Assembly (NCBI GenBank): GCA_013399875.1
Contig: VXAZ01009672.1
Coordinates: 558,001-622,000 of the forward strand
DNA: 64,000 nucleotides
Direction: 5' to 3'
From: Gymnorhina tibicen
Taxonomy: Eukaryota > Chordata > Aves > Passeriformes > Artamidae
The notes under the pieces: generated by a model
What the model saw: the letters and a program-made list of their open reading frames with translations, nothing else
Told to the model about the DNA's origin: nothing
Database searches by the model: none
In this document: positions 24,900-37,900 of the stretch, piece after piece
Position numbering within the stretch: position 1 is the stretch's first letter
How the letters are laid out: each line of letters starts with the position of its first letter
Program-made: the position numbers and the translations under genes

Positions 24900-25152
24900 T
24901 AGAATCATAGAATGGTTTGGGTTATAAGGGACCTTAAAGATCATCTAGTTCCAACCCCTCTGCCATGGGGTGGGCAAGAATATGGGGTGCCTGCAGGGGC
25001 ACCTTCCACTAGACCAGGTTACTCAAAGCCCTGGCCAACCTGACCCTGAACATTTCCAAGGGTAGGGCATCCCCCACTTTTCTGTGCAGCCTGCTCCAGT
25101 GCCTCACAGTGAAGAATTTCTTCCTAATATTCTAATATCTTCTTAACTGTTG
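24900..25152 (-). mobile_element. CR1 3'-end fragment, about 250 bp
   Basis: The segment starts with the family terminal motif agaatcatagaatggtttgg and continues with aaagatcatctagttccaac, a cttccactagaccagg stretch, ccctggccaacctgaccctg and gtgaagaatttcttcctaat. It is therefore the 3' untranslated end of a CR1 inserted on the minus strand and strongly 5'-truncated. It is well preserved compared with the relic at 17245-17415, so it is a younger copy. Confidence 0.95.
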
Positions 25153-28100
25153 AGATTCAGGGCTTTGACAACAGCCCTGTTTACTCTCTTGATCTCTAAA
25201 ATGCCAGCCAAACCTCCCTGCTCCCTCAGAGGAACCTTTTGAGGATTAGTCAGCACTTGGGAAGCCTGTGAACGTGCTGTTTAAACACTGGTAGAAGGGG
25301 TAAGTATGGATAAGTTTTTTGCTTGGAAGGCTGCTGTAGTGCTGGGGCAAACTAACGGGGTAGTTATGAATCTCCTGTACTGGAGGCTTTGGGAACGGAC
25401 TGGATAGGTGAACATCTGCCAGTGTTGGTGTTACAAGTATTTCATCTTCTCAGAATGCAATGGGACTGGGGTAGGTAACCAGGTAGCCTTCCCAGACCAG
25501 TACTTCCTGACGTTGATTGTCCTTCAGAATGAAAAACATCAACTACTGATAGTTTGAGCCAGGCATCTAAGAGTTAAGCAGTCTGAGAAGTCTTGGGCTT
25601 CCACTGAGGCCAAGTTTTCATGGCTCAGTGCAGCCAAGCCTGGATATGATAGGCTGTGCTCCCATACAAAAACCAACATGTTTCACCTGGATGTAGTCCT
25701 GTTACTCTGGCTATTTGACTTCCAGGCCGAAGTTGGCTTCATTCTGCTTTTTAGAGATGCCAAGAGAGGAGCAGTGGGCTGGCTGCACCTGTTCATATGG
25801 ATGTGGTGCAGCAAGAGCAAGCATTTCCTCCTCGGTGGAGAAATCCATGGAATGAGTTTGTCACTTGCTTCACAAGGGTGAGGCAGTTGAGCGATGCATT
25901 CCTGAATCAGCAGGCTCCTCTTGCCTTGGGCGTTCTTCAGCAACCGCACATTAAATCTAAAGCTATAAATTGTATAATTTGCATAAGATATTAGACAGAG
26001 AAGCACAATGGGACAGACGCTAATTGCTGATTTGGGAAGCCTCACAAGCATTTGCTAGGAGATAAACTGCAGTTACCTCAGTATTGGGCAATTAGTGTTG
26101 GTTTTCTAAAAGGAGAGAAGTGTATCACACCAACTGATTTCTTGTACTGTGTAATTTGCTGATTTCATTGTTGCTCTTGGGGACAGATTTTTAGTTCCTT
26201 TTTAAGACAATATTTTTTAAAAACTTGCTGGTTTTGACAAGGAGGCAAATGCAGTTTGGGAGGGATATTCCCACCCAGAAAGTTCAATTGCACACTCCTA
26301 TTTTGCTGCAGGAAAATGAATTTTGCCATAAATTCTTTGGCATTTCGTAGTTCTATCCTAGGTTGCCATGCAGGTGCACCAGATTGCAGATTAGGGGGTT
26401 TTGGTTGATTTTTGCTGCCTTTGCAACCCAGAGCTTGGTATGATTTTTGGTGTAAAATTTATGCAGGCATTTTTATGCAGTTATCATCCGTTTCTAATCA
26501 GCTGTTAGGCTGCCCGTTAGTTAAACTGCTAAATTTTAAAATGTGTTCACCTGGGTAGCAGAAGTGCTTAGGGGAGTGTAGAGCTCTACATTTGCCAGGT
26601 TTTGTAATCACTCTGAGTGTTGTGTCTTCCAGCACTGCCCTACAATGTTTGTATGCCTTCTGTTTTATGAGCTGTTAACAAAATACAGGCAGTTCTCTAA
26701 GTGTGATGCCTCCCCTCAAGGTCCTGCACTGTGGGAATGTGAATATCCTAGACACTAGAGCTGATTGTAATTGCTTTTGGCTTTCAGTATTTTGAAAGAA
26801 AATAATGTTGAAAGAGATCTGAAAATATCCATTTTATTTCCACTGAAGAAATGATCATTTATAATGAGCCTAAAAGGGGCAGTGGAGAGAGTTAGCATTT
26901 TTGAGATTTCAGAATTTGGAGAAGAAAAGAAAATAGCTCTTTTCCTCCCCTTCCTCTCTCCCACTCTTACTCCACAGCTCACTGGCCCAGAATTCCCAGG
27001 AAGAAAGGTGATCTGTTCTTTTGGACACTTTATTTGAAGCGAAAGTAAGCAAGCTTTGCTTTATGTTTCACTGAAAAGCATCTTACTTAATATCTTGATA
27101 AAAGTGCAACTGCTTGCAGGCAGTTTGGCCCCTCCAATTGTTTTGAACTTAAAGTTAAGGACTAGTATAGCTGTAAACTAGTTGTATATAAAAGTAAAAC
27201 ACAAGCTGCTTGCACCAGTGAGGGTCTGGATTTACAAGAGAGTCCCATCTAGGAGATTCTGTGGGCTTTAGGTGTGTTGCTTTTCATTCCTTCCAGTGAA
27301 TGACAGCTCTGATGTGGATGCTCTTACACAACTTCCTGTGTGGGAGGAGGGATGAACAGTCCCAGAAGAAAGCACCTTTATAGTCTGTATAGCTACATCC
27401 GTGCAGGTGTTGGGGCAGGGTTACCATTTCAGATGGTAATTGCACCTTTGGCAGTAAGTGCTCCATGGATGCAGCTCTTTGCAAGTGCATGCCTGTCCAA
27501 GATCATGCGATGTTTTGCCTCTTCCCTCTTGCCTTACTCCTTTAGAGTGATTATTTTCAAAGTCACTGTTGTGAATTAGGAGAAATTCTTTGAGAAACAG
27601 GCTGAAGATGTATAGCATGTATAACTGCCATCATTTAACTTGTTAGAAAAGCTTTTAAAATTATGTAACGAAACGGCTGAAACTGTAGTGGAACCTGTGC
27701 CAAACACAGGCATATGTTGGTCTCTGGAGACAGGTATGGGTGGAGGACCTTACACAGTTGGTTTGTGAAGGTTTGTCTGCCTGGGTTTGGATTCATGCAC
27801 TGGATGCAGCAGTAGTAGCCACCTAAGGTATTGCAGAGGTGAGGGGGAAAAAAAAGGAACAGCTGAGAAAGATTCAACAGGTGCCTCATTTGTGCCTGTA
27901 AAGCTGTCTCTCTCCCCAAGAACAGAAAAAAGAGAGAGTGAGACAGACAGACTGGTTGTGCACACCAAACCTGTGGGTTTTTTGTTCTTCCTGCAAGGAA
28001 ATGGTACTTTCTGTGTTAGTTCAGTATCCAGGCTTATCAACAACATAAGCGACACATCCAGGATTATTGAGTTCTGGCCCACCTGTTCTAAGCTATTTAT

Positions 28101-28154
28101 CATGCCATTCCAGAAACCCAGGGCGAGCCAGTGAAAAGATTAGCCAGGTTTTCT

Positions 28155-29545
28155 CCTTCTCCCCACCTTGTTAGAAACATGGAAAGGACCCTTACAATTG
28201 AATCCATTAACTCAGCACTACCAGGCGCACCACTAAACCATGACCCTAAGTACCACGTTTGTATGTTAAGTAACTCAAGGGTTGGTGACTCCACCACTTC
28301 CCTGGGCAGGCTGTTCCAATGTTAGGCAAGCCTTTCATTAATGAAATTTTTCCTAATATTCAATATAAATCTCCCTTGGAGAAATTTCAGGCCTCTTGAC
28401 CTATGAGTTGTTACTTGGGATAAGAGACCAACTCCCACCTGGCTACGGCCTCCTTTCAGGTGGTTGTAGAGAGCTACAAGGTTCCCCCTGAGCCTCCTTT
28501 TCTCCAGGCTAAACACCCCCAACTCCGTTGCCCTTCTCTGGACACGCTCCAGCACCTCAATGTCTTTCTTGTCATGAATGGCCCAGAACTGAACACAGGA
28601 TTCGAGGTGTGTACAGTGCCAAGTACAGGGTGACAAACACTGCTCTGGTCCTGCTGGCCACACTATTGCTGTCACAGGATGCCATTGGCCTTCTTGGCCA
28701 CCTGGGCACAGCTGGCTCAGGTTCAGCTGCTGTCAAATGGCACCTCCAGCTCCTTTTCCACCAGGCAGCTTCCCAGCCACTCTGCCCCCAGCCTGTTGTG
28801 CTCTGTGGGGTTGTTGTGAGTGACCCCAATGNGTTGTGCTCTGTGGGGTTGTTCTGAGTGACCCCAGTGCAGGGCCTGACACCTGACCTTTGTTGACTTC
28901 ATACAGTTGGTCTTGGCCCATGGATCCAGCCTGTCCAGATCCCCCTACGGAGTCTTCTTGCCCTTCAGGAGATCAACACTCCCACCCAACTTGGTATTGG
29001 CCGTGAATTTACTAAGAGTACACTCACCCCGTGTCCAGGTCATCAATAAATGCATTGGATAGGACTTCGTCCAGTACTGATCTCTGGGACACCACTCGTG
29101 ACCAGATGCCAACTGGATGCAGCACCATTCACCACCAGTCTCTGTGTCTGGCTGTCCAGCCAGTTTCTTATGCAGCAAAGAGTGCACCTTTCCAAAATTA
29201 TCAGCTCTGTGATTTTCCCCAGCATCCAGGTCAGGCTGACAGACCTGTATCAGACCTGTATCCCCAGATCTTCCTTCTAGCCCTTCCTGTAGATGGGCAG
29301 GCCATTTGCCAGCCTCCATTTGTCTGGGACCTCCCTGGTGAGCCAGAACTGCTGATAAATGATTGAAAGAGGTTTGGTGAGCTCTTCCACCAACTCCCAC
29401 TGTGCCCTCGGGTGGATTCCATCCAGCCCCATAGACTTGTGTGTGTTTTAAGTGGTGCAGCAGGTTGATGACCGTTTTCCCTTGGATTAAGGAGGCTTTG
29501 TTCTTCTCCCTGCCCCTGTCTTTCAGCTGGCAGGCAGCTCAAGAG
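28155..29545 (-). mobile_element. CR1 LINE fragment, about 1.4 kb, with broken reverse-transcriptase sequence
   Basis: This is the longest CR1 copy in the window, on the minus strand, with its 3' end near 28155. The frame at 28322-28675 keeps [39 protein letters not shown] and ALYNHLKGG. The stretch 28945-29400 keeps [14 protein letters not shown] and upstream reverse-transcriptase fingers/palm remnants, split among frames. It reaches further into the coding region than the copy at 1480-2555, up to the 'HKSMG...IHPR'-like zone near 29440. A 38-bp near-exact tandem duplication and one ambiguous base (28832) interrupt it. It cannot encode an active protein. Confidence 0.93.
28795..28870. repeat. 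38-bp tandem duplication with an ambiguous base, inside the CR1 copy
   Basis: The unit beginning gttgtgctctgtggggttgt occurs at 28795-28832 and again at 28833-28870 with two or three differences. The first unit ends in the only n of the window (28832). The related CR1 copy at 1480-2555 has a single unit at the matching place (about 2178-2215), so the doubling is specific to this copy or to the assembly. Confidence 0.9.
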
Positions 29546-31645
29546 CCTGGATACTTAAACAGCTGAGAATTCCTTCTAATTTCAAGTCCAGGTTTACATG
29601 TTTACCCACAAAAAGAAGTAAAATCTTGTAACAACACAAATTTCTGTCTGTATTGGCTGTTTTACAATTTGTTGCGGCCTGAACATGTGCGCAAAGAAAA
29701 CCAGCTCATATTGAGACAGAGCTGGGTTCAAAGTATAATAGACATTCCCTGCATGAGAATCACATCTAGATGTGCACAAACTTCTCTGAAGCTAGCAGTG
29801 CTCGTCTTATCTTCCCTACTTATATATCAGATTTACCACAATAATTTTATCTTAAGGGAAAAAAAGTGTCATAGTTTTCTATCTAATCCTACGATCAGGG
29901 TGGTTTTTTTGCCTTCTGATTTAGGAATAGAAAGGAATTCTTAAACAAAATTTATCTCCTAAATAAAAATATACCAAATTTTAGGTGCATTATTGACCTT
30001 TTACATTAGTGAATTGCATTGGTTCGTTAGTGTTTGTTTAGTTGCAATGAAAGTCAAAGCCTGCCTGGAACAGAAGAGTAAAACAAATGCATTTCATATT
30101 GAATGTAATGTGTATCATGACATGCAGATGGTTTTGATCCATTTCCCTTTTGTGTTTTCATTCAGTCTTTGTTTTTTATATTACCTTGTCCAAAAGAATT
30201 TATTTTAATAACTTTCTGTACTTGGTTAGCCTTTACAGGAAAATGAAATTTTCCTTTTGTAAAGGTAGATGTACGTGAACTGAATGTTTGTTCAGGCTTA
30301 CAGGGAAGATTTTTTTTTCTTTGAAACCTAAATGTAAGGAGGCTTCCTCTTCTTTTTTGACTTGAGAAAAACAACTGATCTTTTCAAAACATTTCCTGCT
30401 TTGTGCTCTGGTTGTGTAATTTTTTTTTTTGCTATACACACCATGTACTGCAACTTCTAAACTCTGAAGTGTTGACATGTGGTTTTAGTGGCTGTAGGGC
30501 ACATAGTATTAATCTAGGAACAGCACTATCATCATCTTCATTAAAGCCAAGGGTATTGTGTCAGCCAGAAGGTACAGAGAGACACTGAAGTTGTTAAATC
30601 TTGTTGAAGAACTGCATTGTGCTGGGACTTGGAAGGCTTGGTCCTGTTTCAAGACTTAGTGATGGTGCCTGCGTAGGTATTAATCTCTCCACCTCCTTGT
30701 TTCTTCATTTCACACCCCTGTCCTTCATCAGTCTGATTTGGTTTGAAACTTCTCTGAGGGGGACACCACCTATTATCGTGTGTTTTGCACAGTGCTCAAA
30801 ATACTGGTCTTGCAGTGCCACTGTAATACAAATGATCCTGCAATGTTAGGGGAAGATGGTAAGGCTTCCATGGTGTCCACATAGCTTTTAATTGTAACTG
30901 TATACAGAGGAAACCCTTTGAAATCGCATTTAGTGGAAGCTAAATTCTGAGCTATGACCTGCTTTCTTTAAACATTCAGGTTTTGTCATTATTTTGAAGC
31001 CTTCAGTATCTGATGCTAAAAATACACTGTACTGAGCTTCCCACGTGTAGGTAGTTATATAAATCTTGCCATAAATAATACTTGTTCGCTCGATCATTAT
31101 AGAAATGTCTCGACATGCAGTTCATAAGGGATTTGCTCAGAGCAAACCAAAATTGAGTAGAAAAACACAGATTAGAATGAGAGTTCCTAGACCTATTTAG
31201 ATCCTGCTTTTATAGCATCATTTCAATCATTTCATAGCCTAGTTTGTCATTTTTCCAATATCTAGACAAAGCTGAAGAGCACTAAGGAGAATCCTCTTTA
31301 ATTCTTCACAGTCAGCTGTGAAATGTGAAGGGCTGGTGTTGCACTTTTACAGTTGCACATCTTGAAAATGTTTAAGTTAAATATCTTAATAGTCTGACAT
31401 TGTTATGCGAGTAAAGTATAGGGTGGAATGCTGGATTTCACAGCCATTTTGTAGAAATATTTGAGACTATAAAACTAAGACGCTAAGTAGTATGAAAGTC
31501 CTGGTTGTTGATAGTTATTGGAAGAAAGTGTATTTTATAAATAGGAGGGGGAAAAGCATAGATGAACTGATGGTATACAAGGCAGCATTCTTCAGCCTGG
31601 CAAGCAAAGTCCAAATGGATTTGAACTTAAAAAAAAGAAAGACCT

Positions 31646-31966
31646 TATAGGAGCCTTTCCATATGTAAAGGGGGCTTCCAAGAAGGCTAGAGATGGATTT
31701 TTCACAAGGGCATGTAGTGATAAGATAAGAATGGCCTTAAGCTGAGGGAGGGCAGGTTTAGATTAGATAATAGGAAGAAACTTTTCACTGTGAGGGTGAT
31801 GAGGCACTGGAACAGGCTGTCCAGAGAGGTTGTGGACTCCCTATCCTTGGAAGTATTCAAGACCAGGCTGGATGGGGCTCTGAGTAACCTGGTGTAGTGG
31901 AAGGCATCCCTGCCCATGACAAGGGCATTTATGGTCCCTTCCAACGTAAAGCATTCTGTGATTCCA
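31646..31966 (+). mobile_element. CR1 3'-end fragment, about 320 bp
   Basis: A plus-strand CR1 tail. It shows gggcttccaagaaggctaga, gcatgtagtgataagataag, taggaagaaacttttcactg, gaggcactggaacaggctgt, aagaccaggctggatggggc and the terminal attctgtgattcca. It contains the end of the ORF2 region and the 3' UTR only. Its orientation is opposite to that of the copy at 28155-29545. Confidence 0.94.
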
Positions 31967-34900
31967 CGAAAAAAGATTGGTGCTGGAGGGGGGTTATTTG
32001 GACAGGTGGCAGTTATGAAAAGCAACTCCTAGGATATCACATATAACTTGCAGGTATTAGTATAACAAAGCAGAGATCAAAACATTAGTGAAGGTGCAAG
32101 CTTGTACTGAGCAAACTGAAGTGAAATCTGAGATGGGAGCGAGTGGTGCAGTTGAGCTCTGAAAGAGTGTAAGTAGCAAGCATATGTCCGAAATTCTTAC
32201 TGGAATCTCAGGATTGATTTAATTAGGAAGAAAATGTTTTGACTTAATTCTCAGAAATGTGCAATCCATACTTGCGTGAATCCCAGTTTTGCCTTAGGTT
32301 CTTCTGTTAAGTGATAGATGTCATCAGTGCCCAGCCTACCAGTCCCTCAGCCCGATTCTTCGTCTTCATGCCTTCTAGTTTGTTGCTGCACATCCTGCTT
32401 CAAGTTGAAAAATAAGATTATAAAATCATTGTACTAGGAACTGCTGTGAAATTTGTTTCTGCAAGGAAACAAAATTGCAGTTTGTTAGACGTATTAGGAG
32501 CAGCCAAACTCTGTAGAACCTAATTCAGACCTCAAAATAAACCTTGAAAGTGAAGAAAATTACAGTGTACAGAACAGTAAGGCAGAATGCTCAGACAGCT
32601 CTGGGGGAGAGAGACCTGTCTCCCATGAAAAGTGGATGGTTTTTGGTGCCCAGCTCCTTCTGTCCATGGAAAGGCCAGCCTGCCTGTTCCCCAGGACCCC
32701 TGCAAGGCCTTTGTTATCCTGGAGCCTTAGAGTGGGAAGGAACATGGAGAGATTTTAAGCAGCAGATGGAGTGTAGTGTTCACTTTAGAAGTATGTCTTT
32801 TTTTTTGTGGGTCCCAGATCTCATTTCTCTACGTGAGGTTAGAATTGTGCTTAGCTCTGCTTTGAGTTACCCCTGTTCTGGCTGCAGTAGGGGTAATTTG
32901 TTGTGTTGCAAATGGAAGATGAATGGAATTACTCAGGTCATCCTGGTTTACCTCCAGTTCTCACCCAGCTGCTTTGATTGTAACTAACATTTGTGGGTCA
33001 GATCTGTGAGTTCACTGCCTTTTGATGTAGAATGTTGTTGTGAAAGAATTTCAGTTTTCTGACATGTTGTTGTTCTCTTATTTCTCTGCCTCCCTTTTTT
33101 CATTCTGGCTACATGATCTATGAATGTAAGATTGAGCAGGGATCTTTTCCAGGAGGATACTCATCTGTTTCCCTTAAAAAGCAGGCAGGAAACATGAGTG
33201 AGAGAAGGTAGATTGAGAAGAATAGGAAATTGAAGCAGTGTAGTGGGGTTGCATTAATAACCATGAGCATAAATTACGCTGTTTTTGAAGAGGATATTGC
33301 AAAAGAAGTCAGTAATTAATATTTAGGGAGCTTGGGGTTTTTTTGTGGGGCTATTTAAAACTTATTCTACGGAGTATTTGCTATAACTTAATGCAAGTTA
33401 TTACAAGCTAGTGAGAGAACAGATATTGAAACCTGAGAATTTTCCTGCCAGGACATGGCATGAAGCAGTTAGACTTTTAGGAGAATGAACAGTGAAAAAG
33501 ATTTTTTTAAAAAATCTGCTTTCTCTATCCATCTCAAATAACATGCTAAAAGAGGATACCAAGAGCAGATGAAGCAGTTTGTGATTGTTATCTTCAGTTC
33601 CAGGTGACATCAGTGCTGGAAGCAGCTCTTCTCATACTGCAGCTCTCTTCTCACCTAGTAAAAAGAAAAACATGATTAGAGAACATCTGCTCTAGTTCAA
33701 TGGGTGCAAGCATCAAACAAGGTTATTTGCAAGAGAACCTAAGGCCACTTAATTCTAGGTTTTACACATGTACAAGACTAGAGCATGAATTCCACTGGAG
33801 AGTGCTTATTCTTAGGAAAAACACCCAACAAAATGTTCCAGTATGTGAATGCAGTTGCCTTATCCACATGCTAAATCTGGGTGTGGAGCTTGACAGGTAC
33901 TGTTTGTCTTTTAAGCATCTGGAAACGTGTGCTCTTTTTCCCTTCCCATTTTATTAACTCTTAGTGGTACCAGGGCCCGCCCCCATGGGGGAGGATTTCT
34001 GACCTGCTCAGTATTTGCCAGTTTAAAAGCATTGTGAGCATTATAGCACAAGCCTTGATGGACTGATAGTGTTTAATAAAATTTTGAGGGTTAGTTTTAA
34101 TCTGTGTCTTAACATAAAGTAGCTGGAGTGTACCTGAGTTGATGTACCTAACCACAGGTACAGGTCGTCTGGGGTAAGACTGTTATCAGAGTAAATACAC
34201 AGCATGCATGTGTCCTTCCATACCAGCAGGAGATCTGCACTTACTCTGTAGCATTGTATTATGCCCAGTCTAATGCTCAGGCTTTTGATTTTTAGTAATT
34301 CAGACAGGAATGTTTTTCTCACTATTGCAGAATACTTCTGACAAGCAAGAACAATGAAAAGAGGTAATATTTAGGCTTCAGATCCCAATATCTCCAAAGT
34401 AGCCAGAACTTAAAGCAGTAGTTTCTTTCCCTTTCCTCATCTGTCAACATCTCAAAAATTGGAATGTCCTATTCTTTTTTCTCTAGAGCCCTTCACTATT
34501 CAATTTGCCTCAAGTGAAGTAAAAATCTCAAGTATTTCATATGACGTAAATGGTCCAAGAGATCTGGTGGGACCCCTGGCTACCTATTTTCCTCCATCTT
34601 CTGTTTTCTTAGTCTTAAATTAAGGCCAGTGTCAGTGCTGGGCTTTTGTTGACTGAAGAGGGTTTATGGAAATTCGGTATAGGTAGTCATTCAAGTAATA
34701 AAACACATTTAATAAGAAGAGCCACGGGGATTGAGTGTGAAGAAATTTGTACAATGAAACACTTTTCTTACACTCACTGTCCACCTTAACTCACTCTCCT
34801 CTTTTCTGCTTCACCAGCTAATGTCCAAAAGTAGTTGTGGGCTTTTAAGTTTGATCAGATTGTAAGGAGCAGCCTCTTGGAAGAAGGGACCAGAGAAAGA

Positions 34901-37900
34901 TTAACACTGCTGGGAACTTGGTGTTTACCATTTCAGTGATGTGATTTAACGTTCTCTATACTGATTGTCATAAGGGTTAAATAAATGTCATGGCTTTTAA
35001 AAACAGTACAGAAGAGTGACACTGCTTTGTAGTTTGCAACAAAACATGTCTTTAGGGCTGGGCAGCATATCCAGAGTTGAGATATCATGGTAATTAAAAT
35101 TAATGATAATTTAATGTAGTGATCCTTATCCTGTAGGAAGACTTGTTTGCTCAAAATGAAGTACTACATACGCTAAAGTCAGGGTTTGATGTAGGGGAGT
35201 AAAAGTCCATGGGCTGGCAGTATGACACTAAATGGAGCTCAAATAAACCAGACTGTATATTTGTGTTTTAATTAACTTAAGAGATGTGTCTGTGAAGGGC
35301 TACAGCTAAACTTTGATAGACTGAGTTGACCAGAGAACTGCTGTTCCTAAAATAGGATTTAGTTGTTTTTTTTTCTATTACATTTACCATTTGAGACATC
35401 TCTAGCTGATGGCTGGATAAGATTAATATTGGGACAAGTCTGCCATTTGTCACAGGGCTTCCTGAAGTGTCTTTTGCCAGTACTGACCTTTATGGTACAT
35501 AGTGATGATGTCCTTACTGAAGGATTTTTCTTAATGGGAAAATGCCCATCAACCAAATTCTCACCATCATCCTGTGAACGACTCTCCTGAGAACCTCTGA
35601 TGTAATTACTAGTTCAAGTGCTATTACTGAGATTAGAGACATCTGTTTGCTTTGATTTTCAGTCTCACAGTGCCCTGAAATACGGTGCTTGGCTGGAGCC
35701 AGCAAAGCCTAAAGCGGCAGTAGTTGCCTCTGCTCAATGTGCAGAGCGTGCTGTGTGTCACTTTGCAGGGAACAGGTTATTTCTGTGTCACACTTGTATC
35801 TAGCCACGGGCATTGCATCCTGCAGGAGAAACGTACTTTTCTTCCAGACCGTATCTTTTCCCAGTAATGGGGTAGCCCTCATTGACGAAGATGTGCTAGC
35901 TCAGAATCATAGCAGCCTCTGAATTTATTCCTTTTCAGGGTAAAAGGAAGAAGATGGGCTATGGAAGGGTGCTGCTCAGATCTGATTCCTTTTACGCTGC
36001 AGGGACTAGGGATGCTTGTGTAATCAGCTGAACACATCTCTTCTGGGAGGGGGGAGAGTGAATGTTGTATGGAGTTTTCTGGATTCAAAACCAGCATCTT
36101 AACATCTTTCTTAACTCTTTGAGCTGAGCCCCACAACAGACACATCTACTGCTACAAAGCAAATACAAAAACCCCAACCTAATCCAGTTGAAAATCTGAT
36201 TCTTGATTTAAAGTTAACCTAAAGTTAAAGCTTATTTCCAGCTATATGTTATTGTCTGTATTCTCAACCTGAGAATGAACAGAACATGTATAATATCGCA
36301 TTTTTAATTTTAAATTAGGTATGGTTTTTTTGGTGGGGGCAAGGATATATGTGGTGTATTTGGGTGGGGATAGCGTTAAACAAGCTGATTCCCTGCAGGC
36401 ATCTCACTTGAATACTGTGCCGTACCTACCTGCATGCTAGTCTTTGCAAATTCATATCTAGATGCAATTGTGGATGAAAGTCAGAGTCTGACCAGCACTA
36501 CCAAATTCTGAGTTGGGCCTGCAGTGGTTTTGTTGGAGCAAGACTCTTCTCCCTCCTTCTGAACACAAGGGTGGGAGTATTTGCAACCTGACTTAACTGC
36601 ATAGATATTACATAATATCTCTTTGATGATGGCCTCTGATTAGTTTTCTAAGTCACACAAAAGGAATGTGGTGTGTTTAATGCTCTGTAACTGCATAAGC
36701 GCATTTTACCAGCTTCATTGTAACTGCTGAAACGCATTCCCTTCTGATCTAAGACAATCTAAATTAAGAGCTATTTTTTTATTATTTCATATTCTTTTTA
36801 GAGCAGTTTCTAGTTCTTAATAACTAGATTTTTTGTTTTAGGGCACTTTAATGTGAGAGGTGGGGACTTTGTATAGGAGACTGTGTTCAAAATCTGAGCT
36901 GCATCTACAAGCATAGTATTCTCTTGCATTTCACTGACCTCTTCTAACCGAGTATCTCATTTTGTTTCAGGAAGTGGCTGTTTTAACCTCACAAAGACTG
37001 CATAATCTGGTACATTGAAATACAGCCTAAATAGCCTAAAGTTCCAAAGCAAGCTTACAGAAGTATGGTTTTTGCTTTTTCTCCAAATCTTCCACATTGA
37101 ACACAAAATTGTTTGATTGCCTGTGCTGTAAAGAATCTCTACTATAGACTCAGCACAAGTCTTTGCAGGCAAAAGTCTAAGATTTTTTGACAGAAACTTG
37201 CACTGTGTTGCTGAAATGCTTCATTATAGTGGCCAAACTCTTTCTTTTCCATCCCCAGTTCAGCAGCTTCACTGGCAAAGGATTTAATCAAACTGAAATG
37301 CAGAGTTCAAAACTTCTTGAAGCAGCTGAGAGGGGAGGGAGCACAGTGGAGGCCTGTGTGAATCGGGAGCAGCATGCTGATGATGAATGGGAACAGCAAT
37401 GTGTTGTTTCTTCTGGTAAATATGAAAGTAGTAGGTGGTAAGCTTGAAAAAAAAAAAAAACCAACATTTTCACTATCTTACACTGCATAGCTAAACAAGG
37501 AAATTCAGTGCTACAGAGTACTGTGAATGCTAATTTGTGTGTGTTCAAAAAAGCAACTAGATTCATGTCAGAAAAACCTGTTGAGAGCAGATAAACCCTT
37601 TACTTTCCTGAAGAAGTCCCTAAAGGGCTGCTGCAAGGGGCTATGACAGGGACAACGTCCTTGTAAGCTTTTGTGGTTTTATACTCTTTGCTGGACACCT
37701 GCCACTAGCCTTTCTCTCTGCTGATTTGCACCATTATGATCTGGCATTGTCCTGATACTGGAAAAAAGTCCCCTTCGGTAATGGATGCTGAAGATCTCCT
37801 TGGTGAAGACCAAAAGAAAAGGGAGGGGAGGAACCTAAAGGAAAAATAAAATATAGAGAAACGAAGTAAATACTGGGTACAGTTTTCATGGGAGAGTGTG

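Noticed and set aside
32544..32987. Open frame of 147 codons on the + strand
   Set aside because: No family resemblance, no supporting splice or promoter signals, and it lies in intron sequence; a chance open frame.
33980..33991. 12-bp palindrome cccccatggggg
   Set aside because: Short, low-complexity and isolated; within what may arise by chance.
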